A stretch of 64,000 nt of DNA, from NCBI GenBank assembly GCA_035772735.1, contig JASDFA010000002.1, forward strand, positions 3,844,001 through 3,908,000, in the 5' to 3' direction. The position numbers were made by a program, and so were the translations under genes. Below are positions 11,345-25,110 of this stretch, one piece after another (the first letter of the stretch is position 1; each line of letters starts with the position of its first letter). This stretch comes from Datura wrightii. Taxonomy: Eukaryota > Streptophyta > Magnoliopsida > Solanales > Solanaceae. The notes below the pieces were generated by a model. It did no database searches, was not told the DNA's origin, and saw only the letters and a list, made by a program, of their open reading frames with translations.

Positions 11345-12097
11345 ATATATATATATATTTCTTTATATTTACTAAAATAAATATTTTTAGAAAAATAAAA
11401 GTTGTATACGATGTAATTAAAGAGATAAAATTTTAAATAATTTCTTTTCAAAATAGTTATAATTTTTATAATTATCATTTTAAAAATGATATTTACGTAA
11501 GAATCTCAATTCTACTAGCTCAAAATGAAACCCCAGTTGTGCATCCTTATTCCTTGCCACTTAGGATTTGAATTATATAAATTGATAAGATGTGTATATT
11601 GTTAGTATAAATAATTTTTATGTAATATAAAAAAAATATTTACAAACAATCTTTTCTAAAATGTGAGATTTAAAATTTTAAAACCATAATATACTATCAC
11701 TTACAATAGGTAAAGATAGCCTAATATGTAAAAATTATTTATACTTACGATGCTTATTACTTAAATTCAACTATAGAGTTTAAGTAAAAGTAAGAATTAC
11801 AAAGTTTTTAGTTAAATTGTCCTTTATCTGTGGGAGTAGGTCTATTTTAAACCTTCAAAAATAATCCGAAGCACCTTTAGTTCCTTAAGTTTGCTAAAAT
11901 AGAGCATTTTTGGTCCAGCTAAAAAAATGGACTTAATAACTAACAGTGCAGTTTAATAGTTATCTATAAGGACTGGGATGGGTCGAGTCCTCCTTCTCTC
12001 TAAAACCAATCTTCTTCCCACTAAACTCCGTACATGTGAAAAAAGAAAAGAAGGAAATTATCCTTCTTTCACTCTGCCCTCTCTATAGATTTACCAA
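11345..12097. other. No gene; region before the LINE
   Basis: AT-rich to about 11950, with small diverged repeats (taaaaattatttatactta, gatgtgtatattgttagtat). From about 11960 base composition shifts toward the LINE 5' UTR. The exact LINE start and its target duplication were not identified. Confidence 0.5.
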
Positions 12098-14990
12098 ATG
12101 AACCCAATAGTCTTAAACCAAAAAGATACAAAGACGGATTCCCAAGAATACTCACAAGATGTAAAGATATGTTCGGAAGAACACTCACAGATAGATCAAG
12201 ATATGATAAACATAGATCAAGAGATGAACTAATGGACCAGGAATATTGAGGACCAAAGAAGTACGAACACAGGGGAAAATGCTAATAAGAAAGAGAATCC
12301 CCTTCACTCTACACTTAAACGCTCATTATCTACAAACATTAACAAAGCCACATTTCTGGACAAAGTTAAAAATCAACCTATCTATAACCAAGATGCAAAC
12401 CAAGTGAAAGTACAGGAAGACATAGATGGAACTGATGCCTCAGATGAGACCATCAACCCACTGAGAACAGAAAACTTTATCCCCTTAAGCTTTGATGATA
12501 AAGAGAGAATCTACAAAAACTGGTCGGATTTCCCCCATCATCAAAGTTCTCGGCAGAAGCGTGGGCTATCAGTTCCTTCAACAAAAATTAATGGCCATCT
12601 GGAAGCCCACGAAAAAATATATTTTTAATAGATTTAGGATCCAATTACTATCTAGTTAAATTTCAAAAGGCGGATAATTACAACAAAGCTTTACACAGTT
12701 CACAGGGAGCCAATTTCTGACAGTAAGAAAATGGGAACCAAGATACATAGCCTCTAAAGCCTCCTTCATATATTCAGCAATATGGGCTAGGCTACCGGAG
12801 TTACCTACGAAATTTTACGACTTTAAAATTTTATACAAGATAGGAGAAAAGCTAGGACAACTAATTCACATTGATTCCTGCACATCTTCAGCGATAAGAG
12901 GAAAATACGCAAGGATATGTATCCTAGTCCCCAAAGAAGAACCATTAAAAACCTTCATCATGATAGGGAGGCATATTAAAAGAATCACATATGAGGGTTT
13001 TAACATGCTCTGCACCTCCTGCGGAAGGATAGGACACAACCAAGAAATTTTTCCAAAACATCAAAAGAATACAGCGGAACAGAGGCATAACAATATGAAC
13101 AATATTGAAAAAAAACAAAACGTAGAGGAAATTACCAGGAAAATCTATCAGTGGACCATCGTATCACACAAGAGAAGGAAGAAACTCAACCACCCATCCG
13201 AAGAAAATCGAGCAAGCCCAACCCGATCTGCAATAGAAGAAAACAAAGAAGTCCCATCATCGGTGTCGACCATAATAGGGAAGGTAAGAGACGTTACAAG
13301 CAAGCTACACTATAAATGAGAGTATAGAAAAAGAACCAGCATGTCTAACAACGACCATTACTACTCAAAGGGTACACACATACACTGCCCAAAGAAAACT
13401 CTCTAACGCCCCAATTAATGTTAACACAATGGAAAGGACAAACAACCTGGAAAGCAATCTGACCTCCACTAGAAATTTGCAAAACCCAAACAATCCAGGG
13501 GATAAAAACCAAGAAGCACTAAAACCACAAGTCCAACAAGGCCTTCCTTTGAAATTAATGAATCCTAGACACATTAATACAATTAAAGACCCAATCACAA
13601 GGATACTAAATAGTACACAATGTAACATTAATAAATACACGACAGTTAATACAAGTAAGAAAGGACAGATACAGGAATAATCCACCTGTCCCAAACTTAC
13701 CATCACCCCCTACACAAAGAACAAACATTGAGCCGTGTTCTATTGAGAAGGAAGTACCAAAACCATTAATGACCGACGGAAACTCCTCTAGACAACAGGA
13801 AACTCTGCAACTAGCAAATAAGTTCAACACCCTTCAAAACCTTCATAGTACACATCAAAGTAACAACATGATGGTTACCAATCAAAATTGAATTAATGAT
13901 ATTGATCAGATAATGAAAGAAAGCATTAAAGAAACAGTAGAACAATTATTTCCTCAATCATACAGCCTCACCATAAATGATACTATAAAAACTTTCAAGC
14001 CTAAGACTGATCTTATCCATAATCCAAAAAAGTCAGAACAATCTCAAAGAAAAAAAGAACAATACCGAGACTACCACCAAGCAACAACAGGAGATCCTAT
14101 CATGTGAGGAGGAATATCTGAGTGAGAGATCCAAACCATTCAGCCAACATCAATAGACACCCCTCTATAGAAATACCTACACCTCCATCACCACTGATCT
14201 TCTCAACAGCACCTCTCCCCCCAAACCATGTTCCCCTATCTTGGCTGGAACATGGATTGTCGGGAAACATGTTGAGTACGAGTCTGTAAATCAATGGCCA
14301 AGACTTGGTGATTCAAATCACAGATCCATGCTACCATGCTCAAATAGTAACAGAAGGTCTGAGACTGGGAATGGACAACATGATAAACCATCCATGGTTA
14401 ACCACCTCGACTCAGCTGTATCATTTCCTTCCTAATCAAATCTCGAGCCTAAAAAGCCTTGTCAATCTCCTCAATATGAACCTCCCCCTCCTTCCAAGTC
14501 ATCAACTACCACCATTCCCCACTCAAATGTACCAACAGAATCCAAATCAGGAGAGAAACTACCAATCCAACCAACAAGTCTTCGGATGATACTCACTACG
14601 GGAATCTACAATGCCAACAACAATGCTCAGAGTTAGGCTTACATGCATCTACCAATGCAAACACATGTATTTGCACCACAAGAGGAACAGTCTTATGTTC
14701 CAACCAAACCAATGGGTCAAAACCTCCATATACCATCAGCTCCAAACCAATCATAAATGGAATAGGAGAAAGAAGAGGTAGGGTTCAGAACAGAAAATGC
14801 GGTACAATACAAAATGTTAAGCGAATCCCAAACACTAGTGTTCAAGGAAATAAAAGAAAAAAGGCACATCTTGCGCTGCCCAATGGAATTGAGGAAATGT
14901 TCAATCACTATAAGTCTATAAGGACCTTCAATCACCACCGGAGCTATACCAATATGTCGTGGTAATGGTACCAACTTTGTTTACCAATTA
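12098..14990 (+). pseudogene. LINE ORF1 (DUF4283 and CCHC-type knuckle), broken
   Basis: The first ATG at 12098 opens a hydrophilic region; an in-frame TAA stands at 12227. The same frame runs on to 12628. Across frameshifts one reads LIDLGSNYYLVKF, FLTVRKWEPR and ARLPELPTEFYDFKILYKIG, the pattern of DUF4283 in plant LINE ORF1 proteins, then IGRHIKRITYEGFNMLC. The knuckle reads CTSCGRIGHNQEIFPKH: the fourth ligand should be C but F stands there, so the zinc site is damaged. ORF1 protein binds LINE RNA. The remainder to ~14990 is low-complexity, N/Q/P-rich and split among frames (13429, 13913, 14241, 14305). Confidence 0.7.
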
Positions 14991-15066
14991 CTGGATGAAC
15001 CACACGGGAACATCGAGCCAATAGAGCTCTATGAGGGAAGAGAGACCACAAACCAGGAACACTAAT

Positions 15067-17900
15067 ATGACCATTATTGTTTGGAACTGTCGTGGGGCAG
15101 GTAATGCTGATTTTAGGAGGACATTTAGGTCCATGCTTGACTATAACAAACCCACTCTAGTTGCTCTGCTGGAGACAAAGCAGGAGGATCACCACAATAT
15201 CACAAGGATTTTAGTTTCAACAGCTTGATCCAGGTGCCAGCACAAAGTAATTCGGGTGGAATTGTGATTATGTGGAATAGTGATGAAATCACAATGGATC
15301 AAATTGGTTCTACGGACCAAGAGATTCACACAATGATAAAGGTACATAATGAACCCAAGCCCTGGTTGCTTACAGTTATTTATGCTAGTAATTTACTTAA
15401 TGAGAGGCTTATACTTTGGAATAATTTGAAAATTGTTGCAAAAAGTTTTAAAGGTCCATGGTTAGTAACAGGAGATTTTAGTGAAGTTACTAGAGCTAGC
15501 GAAAAATTTGACGGGCTACCCGTCAGCAATAATAGAATTTCCCACTTCATTAATTCTATGGATCAATGCGACTTATTAGACCTAGGCTTTAAGGGTCAAA
15601 GATTCACATGGACTAATAAAAGAAAAAAATTCAAGACCTTAATTATGGAGAGACTTGATAGAAATTTAGCAAACTTCGAGTGATTTAACCTTTATCAAGA
15701 TGCTAGCGTTATACACCTCGTAAGAATTCACTCGGATCACTGCGCGATTAAGCTCGAGCACCATAAAAAAAACCTTAGGGATAGCATCTTTAGGTTAGAA
15801 TCGATGTGGACTTCACATCCAACCTTTAAAAATGTAGTCCATGATTCCTGGATAGATCAATCGTATATCGTTAACGCCATAAAAAATTTCACAAAAAATG
15901 TGAAAGACTGGAATAAAAATACATTTGGGAATATTTTTCACAAAAAACACCATCCTTGTTAGGATTGAAGGTATTCAAAAATAACCTAAATACATAACCA
16001 GCCACTTCCTAATCAATTTAGAATCGGAACTATTGGAGGAATTAAATGATATATTGAAATTAGAGGAGGAATTTTGGAGGTTAAAATCAATAGTCCAATA
16101 GATCCAAGAAGGGGATGCTAACACAAAGCTTTTTCACATCACCACCATGCGAAGAAGAAGAAAGAACAAAATACTTATCCCAAAAAACGATGTAGTGAAA
16201 GGTTCCATGAGCTAAAAGACATTAAAACGATGATCAATAACTTCTACGCTAGTCTATACTCCACTGGCCAAACAATGTCTTATGTAAAGGAAGTATACAT
16301 GACATATGGCACAAATTAAATGAGGAGGTTCACTTAGCTCTATGCTCGAAACCCACAGAAGCGGAAGTAAAGGAGGCTATAGACACCTTTAAATCTTTTA
16401 AAGCTCCGGGACCAGACGGACTACACCCATTCTTCTATCAAAGATTTTGGAATGACACAAAGAGTTTTCTAATAGATTTTTTTGTAAGAAGACTTTTAAT
16501 AACAAGAAGATAATTGAGGATATGAGTAGTACATACTTATACCTTATACAAAAAAGCCAAAATGCAGAAACATTGAAGCAATTTAGGCCCATTGAATTAT
16601 GTAACACGGCTTATAAAGTAGCTAAAAAAATTATAGTGATGAGTATCAAAACCGCTTCTTCAAAACTTATCCATCCTACTCAAACCAGCGTTATAAAAGG
16701 GAGAAGAGCATCAAACAATGTGATAATCGTTCATAAAATGTTGAACCACTTCAGACTACTAAAAGGAAAAAAGACCAAAATGATGATTAAAATCAACGTA
16801 GAAAAAGCTTTTGACAAAATAGAGTGGTCTTTTGTGAGATTCTCCTTAAAATTCATGAATTTTCCTCAAGACTTGATAGACATTATCATGTCCTGCATTA
16901 GTACGTCAAAATTTTCAATCCTCATAAACGGCTCCAAAACAGATTTCTTCAAAGCATCTAGAGATATTATACAAGGAGATCCCTTATCACCATACATCTT
17001 TATTATATGTATGGAGATGTTCTCCAGATTAATTCATCATGAAGAAGATTGTCATAGATAGGACCTTGTTAAAATCTCTAATTGGGGACCCCCGATATCG
17101 CATCTTTTCTTCACCAATAACCTTATTCTGCTCTTAGAGGTTAATAGTAAGAGTTGCGATTCTATTATAGATGCCTGAAATAAATTCTGCACAATCTCTG
17201 TCCAATCTATAAACTTCAGCAAGTCTCAAATTACTTTTTCAAAAAAAAATATTGCCCCTACTATTAAAGAACAATTCAGTAAATGCCTAGGAATGAAACA
17301 CTCTGATAACTTTAAAATATATCTGGGGTTCCCAATGATCAATAACAAACACTCAAAAATAATTTTCACTTCATTATTGATAGACTAAATACTAGGCTAA
17401 AGGGCTGGAAAACAAACTTTCTAAACATCGCAAGAAGAACTACTCTTATAAAATAAACCCTAGCAGCCACTCCAAATCATATTATGTAAATCTATGATCC
17501 CCCTAGAATCACTCTTAACAAAATTGATTCAATCCAAAGAAATTTTTTGTGGGTTAGTACATAAGAAAAAAAGAAAGTGTCATCCAGCAAGTTGGGACAT
17601 AGTTATTAAACCAAAAAATGAGGGGGGCATTGGTCTATACAAAGCTTAATGAGAAAACTATTCTTTTAACATGGCCTTCTCCTAGAGGTTTAAAAAGGAT
17701 TAAAACTCTCTCTGGTCACAATTACTTTTGAACAAATATGGCAATAGGGATAAAAATAAAAGACTTGCCACTAGGACGTCAACGGGATCCCATGTTTGGA
17801 AAAATATCATTAGATGATCAAAATTTTTTGAGAAGGGTATCAAATGGGAGATAGGGAATGGAAAAAAATTAATGTTTGTTAGATCAATCAACGAAAACCA
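15067..17900 (+). pseudogene. LINE ORF2, endonuclease and reverse transcriptase, 5' half
   Basis: ORF2 starts at ATG 15067 with TIIVWNCRGAGN, the WNCRG motif of plant LINE endonucleases. After a stop at 15226 the frame resumes (GGIVIMWNS, then WLVTGDFSEV, where active elements have GDFN) up to a stop at 15681. The reverse transcriptase begins around 16400 (KSFKAPGPDGLHPFFYQRFW) and continues at 16522-17061 with RPIELCNTAYKV, INVEKAFDKIEW and IIQGDPLSPYIFIICME. The catalytic FADD box reads FTNN near 17110, so the enzyme would be dead even without the stops. Further fragments (WDIVIKPKNEGGIGLYKA near 17590) reach the gypsy insertion at 17900. Confidence 0.85.
17896..17900. repeat. Target-site duplication of the gypsy element, left copy
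   Basis: aacca directly before the left LTR; its partner at 27012-27016 is gacca, one base different. Confidence 0.75.
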
Positions 17901-19924
17901 TATCACACCTCACTTTGGGGGGCATGATTGGCACTTGATGCCATATTGGGATCTGAGATGACCTGGCTGGGCTTATGCACTCCTAGTGCCTACCTGCACT
18001 TAATTCAGGAAAACAACAAGCTATATCTCAACTGTAAACACAACCTCGGGCCGACAAGGCCACACAACCACCTGTAAAAGAAAATAGCTAACCAACAACA
18101 AAGCAATAAAGGGGATCTTATGCCGGCCGACAAGACCACCATGCTTGTCAAGTTATAACAGAATGAAAATAGGTAGTCATAATTATGCTATAGTCGGCAA
18201 GGCTGCTAACCAAAAGCATACATAGGCCCTACACGACCAATAACAAAAACCAACAACAGGGAATCTGTAGCCTGCAAGCCTTTACGAGTGGAATAATGAT
18301 CGGGACAGGGCCTCAACCTACCCATCAATTGTACAACAAAAGAACAAACCTTTTCTAACTATCAACTTTAGAGAAAAGGAACTGACTGAATCTTGACTCT
18401 AGCTGATGACTAGGCAAGTCCTAAACTGCGTCTATCCGCACCTGCAGGCAAGTAATGCAGCACCCCTGAGATGGGCGTCATTATAATATGTACCGAATAT
18501 GTAAGGCAGTAATGAAAAATACTGAATAATATTGATAATAAAACTGAAAACGACCAAATCGGAAGGATAAGAGATACAACCTGAACAGCCTCACAACCTA
18601 CTGTATAACTAATAACAAGTAATGCAAACAAGAACCTTACCTGGACCCCATAAGCCTGGAAGGTACAACCAGCACAGAATAACCCGCCTGGGGACCCATA
18701 AGCCCTGGCGAGCACACTTCAATCTATATAGCTCTAACAAGGTCAAAATGAGTCAACAGGTAACTATAGACAACCTACCGGGCCCCTGGCTCTTGTAGCT
18801 GTTTTTGAGTCCGGTGGGCTCCTAGGCACACAAGGATCGACGGAGGGTCAAAGATGCTGCTACGACATAAAAATAGAAGGCCATTCATAGATGGACTATA
18901 ATATCGGCCCTTGGGCCTGAGTATAGTCCCTTGGGACAGCATATAGCTCCTTGGAGCGATCCATATAGCCCCAAAGGCGATGACACAGCTAGTAACCCTG
19001 AGGTTGGTTAACGAAGGCTATATAGGATAGGGTCAGTCCCAATCTAAATAGAAAATGCTAATCTCAAACTAACGGTAGCAGCTAACCACAATATACGTGC
19101 TTCTGGCTTTCTTACATGGATATAAGTCGTATTAAAATACAACAGGAATGACTTGCCGAAGGAATTCACCTTAGCATACCTTGAATACTGACTTTCATTT
19201 AAGTGGTGAGTTTCAACCTGTAACCGGCGATTCCACCCAACTATAGCCCTTATGCTGAGAGAATAGGGCTAATTTCGATACTAAATTCGGTAAATAACGA
19301 TATCTTTCGATAATAATATTAACTATAATTCAACTATGAAGAACTCGACCGAAAACCTATAATTTCTCGAGAGTTTAGAAGGGATAAAAGCTTACCTATT
19401 GCCCGTGGACGTTTAGGATTCAATCTGGAGTAATTCTGACAACCTTTACTTAGTGGGGTTCCGGTATACCCAGTGTATTTTTGAGAAATAACTCTGTTGC
19501 GATGCTTTCCGTAGGCCTAGAACTTGTTACCCAAAGTTAATTTGTATTTGGACGGTGTTTGATAGTATAATTTGATGAAAATTTGATAGAACTTGCGTGT
19601 TCTCTCTATTCTGACCGAAGGGATACTTTGCAAAGGATTTGAATTGAACAAGGGGGGTTTATATATAAGTGTAGGGCGGTGGCAGGGGGGCCTCACGGTG
19701 GCTAACACACCGGGGGGGTGCCGCGTCTCGCCTCCCAAAGCGCTGGCATGCTGGCGCTCCGCGCCGCCCAAGGCACTTGCATGCTGACGCATCGCGCTAG
19801 CCCTCACGGCCTAGCCTCGCCCGACCCTGCTTCTGAGGCTCTTCCTGCATGCATCAAGCTCTCATTACTCGTCACAAACCCACGCACACATCCACTAACC
19901 ACTAACATCTTACGGGATGTAACA
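17901..19924 (-). repeat. Gypsy 3' LTR (left LTR)
   Basis: 2024 bp. It begins tatcacacctcactttgggg, the decayed form of tgtcacgccccaccttgagg in the other LTR (changes are mostly C to T and G to A, as expected from methylated-cytosine decay), and ends gggatgtaaca. Relative to the right LTR it holds an extra block of about 190 bp at about 17941-18128. The segment near 19725-19805 is GC-rich. Confidence 0.9.
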
Positions 19925-19938
19925 TCATGCCCCCTTAC
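19925..19938 (-). other. Polypurine tract of the gypsy element
   Basis: Read on the minus strand: gtaagggggcatga, immediately before the 3' LTR start (tgttacatcc). This is where plus-strand DNA synthesis would be primed. Confidence 0.7.
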
Positions 19939-20202
19939 GAACATTCGTCCTCGAATGTAATCTTCGGGCTTAAAGGAGTTAACTCTTTTAACTAATACAT
20001 TTTACAAAAATTTTGGCGAAGTCTCGTCTGTATTATGGACTATCCGAAAACCTGAAACTCAGAAAAAAACCAACATAGGCATCTCACAGGACGCTATAAA
20101 CAGTTATTCCACCACAAAGAGGTCACCAACTAACCAGTACTAAGAATATAAGCAGTAAAATAACAACTGAACAACAACCTCACCTCAACTGCATATTTTG
20201 GG

Positions 20203-23200
20203 TCAATCTTGAAACAAGTGAGGATACCTAGATCTCATGTCGTCCTCAGCTTCCCAAGTCATTTCTACTTCATTTCTGTTTCTCCACAGAACTTTAATAG
20301 AGGTTACATCTTTAGTCCATAACCTACGAACCTGTCAATCTAGTATAGCAACGGGAACCTCTTCATAAGCTAACTCTTCAGTAACTTGAACATCCTCAAC
20401 TGGAATAGCCCAAGACGGGTCCCCTATATACTTTCGCAACATAGACATGTGGAAGATTGGATGGACAGGTTCTAGCTCTAGAGGCAATTCTAGCTCATAT
20501 GCAACTCGGCCTATCCTTCGGAGGATCCGATACGGGCCAATGAACCTAGGGCTAAGTTTTCCTTTATCACCAAATCTCATAACGCCCTTCATCAGCGAAA
20601 CTTTGAGGAATACCCAATCATCAACCTTGAATACCAAGTCTCTACGCTAAACATCAAAATAGGACTTCTGATGACTCTGAGTTATTAACAAGCACTCTCT
20701 GATGAGTTTTACTTTCTCTTCAAACTGGTGGATCATATTAGGTCTGATTAACCCTGACTCCCCTACTTCGAACCACCCGATGGGAGACCTACATTTCCGC
20801 CCATACAAGGCCTCATAAGGCGCCATCTGAATTGCACAATGATAACTGTTATTGTATGCAACTTTGATAAGGGGTAGATGCTCTTCCTAACTTCTTCCGA
20901 AGTCTAGCACACACGCCGGTAGCATTCCTCGTGGGTCTGAATGGTGTGCTCTACCTGACCGTCTGTCTGAGGATGGAATGTTGTACTCAAATTAACTTGT
21001 ATCCCCAAGCCTTTCTAAAATGACTGTCAGAACCTAGCTGTCAATTGTTCCCCTCTGTCCAAAATAATAGATGCGGGCACCATGTAGATAGACTATCTTC
21101 TTAATATACAACTCAGCATAGTCCTTGGCGAAGAAGGTGGTCCTGACTAGCAAGAAATGGGCTGATTCGTTAGTCTGTTGACAATGGCCCAAATAGAATC
21201 GAATCAACGAATAGTGCGGGGTAACCCTGTCACAAAGTCCATATTGATTGCTTTCCACTTCCACAGAGGTAGCGCTATCTCCTAGGTCAATTCGCTCGGT
21301 TTCGGATGTTCAGCCTTTACCTGCTGGCAATTAGGACACTGTGTTACAAATTCAACAACACCCATTTTCATTCCAGGCCACCAATATATCTCCTTTAAGT
21401 CATGATACATCTTTATCGAGCCTGCACGAAGAGAGTAACGAGAATAATATACCTCCACCATAATCTGTTGGCGGAGCCCTATTACATCTTGAGCACAGAG
21501 GCGACCTTTGAATCTCAAAACCTCGTCTTCCGTCAACTCAAACGTCGTTAATTCACCTTGCTTAACCTTATCTCTGAGCTGCGCTAGGATAAGGTCCTCA
21601 TACTGTCGTTCTTTCACCTCTACAACCAGGGATGATACTGCTGTATTCTGAATCACAGTCCCATTATTTTCTGAGTCTACGATCTGGATGACTAAGCTGG
21701 CTAAAAGGTGCAGTTCTCGAGCCATTTTCCGTTGTTCCGGCCTCAGGTGTGCCAAACTCCCCATGGATCTATGCCTAAGGGCATCTGCTACAAAATGTTC
21801 ACGTTGAAGTCTTTTAGCAATTCTAGCCAAAGACGTTGTCGCAAATTCAATTCCTTCTGCATGAAAATGTACTGGAGGCTCTTATGATCAATAAAAATAT
21901 CCATGTGCACCCCATACAAGTAATGCCTCCATATTTTCAAGGCATGTGGGATAGTTTTTTTCATGTTTCCTGAGCTACCTTGAAGCATAAGCAATTACCT
22001 TACCATGCTACATTAGGACACACCCCAATCCAACGCCTGAAGCGTCACAGTATACCACATAACCCTCTGAATCTTCCGGCAAGGCTAACACTGGTGCTGA
22101 TGTCAATCTGTTTTTCAACTCCTACGAACTCTGCTCACAAGCCTCAGTCCAATGAAACTTGGCTGCTTTCTGAGTCAATTTGGCCAAAGGCGATGATAAG
22201 GTAGAAAATCCTTCCACAAACCTTCTATAATACTCAGCTAACCCCAGGAAACTGCGAACTTTAGTTGGAGTTATAGGTCTAGGCCATGTTTTTACTGCAT
22301 CAATTTTCTGCGAATCAACCTGAATACCAGCCTCTGATACAATATGACCCAGGAAAGCTACGAAATTCAACCAGAACTCACATTTTGAAAATGTCTCATA
22401 TAATTGGTGGTCTCTGAAGATCTGGAATACTACCCGCAAATGATCTCTGTGTTTCGCTTCTGAACGGGAATACACCAGAATATCATCAATGAACACTATC
22501 ACAAACAGATCTAAATATGGCCTGAAGATGTTGTTCACCAGATCCATGAACACTGTTGGGGCGTTCGTCAACCCGAAGGACATAACTAAAAATTCAAAAT
22601 GACCATACCTGATCCTGAAAGCTGTCTTCGGATATCTTTCTCCCGAACTCGCACCTGATGATATCCGGATCTTAATTCGATCTTGGAAAAATATTTCGCC
22701 CCTTGCAACTGATCAAATAAGTCATCTATCCTGAGAAGAGGGTATTTTTTCTTGATAGTAACCTTATTCAACTGCCAATAATCTATACACATACGTAGGG
22801 AGTCATCTTTATTTCTTACAAACAGAACTGGCGCACACCATGGTGAAATATTCGGCCTGATAAAGCCCTCTAACAGGTCTTTCAACAGTTCCTTCAATTC
22901 TGTCAATTCAGCAGTAGCCATTTGGTACGGAGGGATGGATATAGGTTGAGTACCTGGTAGCAAGTCGATAGAGAAATCGATTTTCCATTCTGGGGAAATA
23001 CCAGGAAGTTTATCTGGAAACTCATTAACCACTGGGATGGTCTGAAGAGTCGGGAATTATACTTGCACATCCCAAACCCTGACAATATGGTAAATACAGC
23101 CCTTTGCTATCAACTTTTTTGCCCAAAGATAGGATATGAACCTACCTTTTGGCGTAGCTGTATTGCCTTTCCACTCTCGCACTACCTCTGCTGGAAAGTA

Positions 23201-23751
23201 AAATCGGATAATTTTGGTCCAACACTCCACATTGGCATAACATGGCGCTAGCCAATACATACCATAATTGCATCAAAACCAATCATTTCTAGCTCCAATA
23301 AATCTGCCAAAGTCTGGCGACCGACAACCTCTACTGTGCAACTCCAGTAAAAATTTTTAACAATAATAGAATCACCGACGGGTGTAGACACCGAGAAGGG
23401 TCACTAAAGCAATTCCGACATTATACCAAACTTTCGGACCACTAGTAGAGTAGCATAGGATAAAATGGAACTTGGGTCTATCAAAGCATAAACTGAGAGA
23501 GAGCAAATTTCTAGTATAACTGTCACAACATCCGGCAACGACCCTAGCTCCTGTCGCCCTGGTAAAGCATAGGTGCAGTCCGAACCACTGCCCGAGCTAG
23601 ATGCCCCTAATATGCCTCGACCTCTACCGACTACAGCTGAGGGCCTACGCCCTATTGAAGGTACTGGGGCATGTGACCCTTTTGAAGATTTATCCTGTTG
23701 GTCCCGATCACCCTGACCTCTAGCTAGACAATCTCTCATCATATGTAACAA
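20203..23751 (-). pseudogene. Gypsy pol: protease, RT, RNase H, integrase, chromodomain; broken
   Basis: Protease: 23751-23404 contains ALIDPSSILSYAT, where active enzymes have a D-S/T-G-type site. Reverse transcriptase: 23032-22586 (GFIRPNISPWCAPVLFVRNK, MCIDYWQLNKVTIKKKYPL) and 22583-22122 (MSFGLTNAPTVFMDLVN, then the intact catalytic VIVFIDDILVYS). A frameshift near 22590 separates them. RNase H: about 22110-21790, split. Integrase: H-C2 zinc region at about 21400-21300 (YWWPGMKMGVVEFVTQCPNC), with stops in the core. GPY/F region: 20637-20335 (GKLSPRFIGPYRILRRIG). Chromodomain: about 20335-20206 (SIKVLWRNRNEVEMTWEAE), ending HLFQD at stop 20203. Confidence 0.9.
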
Positions 23752-24896
23752 GCAGTAGAATCATACCTGCATGCCCCAAAATGACTTCGGATGCAAATAG
23801 TACAATGTGGCATAGTGGACCTGCTTTGATCTGATCCCTTATGCTGCTGAGTGCCTGATGCCCGTGAGCTCTCGTCGGGTCCTGACTGCCCCTGGCGGTC
23901 TAGTCTACCACCTTGCTGCTGCGAAGGTTGGGGTCTGGGTGGCCTGTCTGATATTCGCGGCCTAGGCCCACCTCAAAATTCTTTTTGCATGTCACTAGGA
24001 CCGGTCCTCCGGAGCTTTTCTTGATTTGTCCTCTCAACCTCCCGTTGTCGCTGCCTGATCCCTTCAATATTCTGGGTGAAAGCTTGAATGCGGGCAATAT
24101 CCATATCCTCTCGTAAGGTAGCTGTAACATAAGTTTCCACATACTCTGGGAGCAGCCCCACAATAAACTGATGTACTCTGGTCGGCATGGTATCTACAAC
24201 GGTTGGCACATATCTAGCCAAGGAATCAAACCTCAGTGCGTATTCCCGGACACTCATCGAGCCCTATTCCAGGTGCAAAAACTGATCCACCCAGGCCTGC
24301 CGAATTTCTCGTGGCAAGTAATGACCAATGAAGGCCTCTGAAAAGCTAGACCAAGTCAGAGGGGGAGTGTCTCTGCCTCGGGACCTTTCCCAGCTCTCGT
24401 ATCACAACACTGCTATGTCTTGTAATCGAAATACCGCTAACTCAACCGACTCCGCAAGCGTGGCATGCATCACCCTGGAAATATGTTGTAACTGGTCCAG
24501 AAAGTCTTGAAGGTCCTATCCACGGTCTGTACCTGTGAACTGCCGGATACTCAGGGCAAGGAACTCTCGGACCCTCAAACTTCCAGGTCCTCCCGAAGAT
24601 TCAACAACCACTGGTACCACGGGCTAGCGCTGAGCGGCTATCATATGAGCTAACATATAGACAGCACTCCTAACCTCCTAATCTAATGGTATAGGTATAG
24701 GAACCGTTGTGGGTGGTGCTGACGTGCCTGCTACCTTGGAGGGCTCCTGGCATAGCAGAGACTGCTGGGGAGACCGGGATGAAGTCTCCTTATCACCCTC
24801 AGATCGGGCCAGCTCTGACTGGGGCACCCTGCTAGTGGCCTCTCCTGCTGCAACATCTAGCTTTTGATTAATCATGGTCTGTCGTGCATCAGACAT
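23752..24896 (-). pseudogene. Gypsy gag, broken
   Basis: The N-terminus starts near ATG 24896 (SDARQTMINQKLDVAAGE), with a proline/threonine-rich stretch ending 24678. The central capsid-like part at 24257-23973 includes MSVREYALRFDSLARYVPTV and HQFIVGLLPEY, the standard retrotransposon gag pattern. The nucleocapsid knuckle near 23790-23740 is damaged. Stops lie between the two parts (24660-24260). gag would package element RNA; here it cannot be made intact. Confidence 0.8.
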
Positions 24897-25094
24897 TTCT
24901 CTGTAGATAAGCAGAATAAGATAAACTTACAGACTCAACCCTATACAACGTAGCTGTATAGCATGACTAGAGAAGAAAGGAGAGTAACCACGCTATTATG
25001 CCTCGTAGCCTCCTGCCTATAGAATGTGGTGCAAAACATATCCATAGACAAGACTCTACTAGACACGGCCTGCAGACTCCCTAGGATATGACTT

Positions 25095-25106
25095 GCTCTG
25101 ATACCA
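25095..25106 (-). other. Primer-binding site, initiator tRNA-Met
   Basis: Read on the minus strand, TGGTATCAGAGC lies four bases inside the 5' LTR end (..gacaaact). It is the standard complement of the 3' end of plant initiator tRNA-Met. Confidence 0.9.
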
Positions 25107-25110
25107 AGTT

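Noticed and set aside
18410..18715. Frames of about 100 codons in both gypsy LTRs (also 25467-25775)
   Set aside because: LTR sequence is non-coding; the frames are shared because the LTRs are copies.
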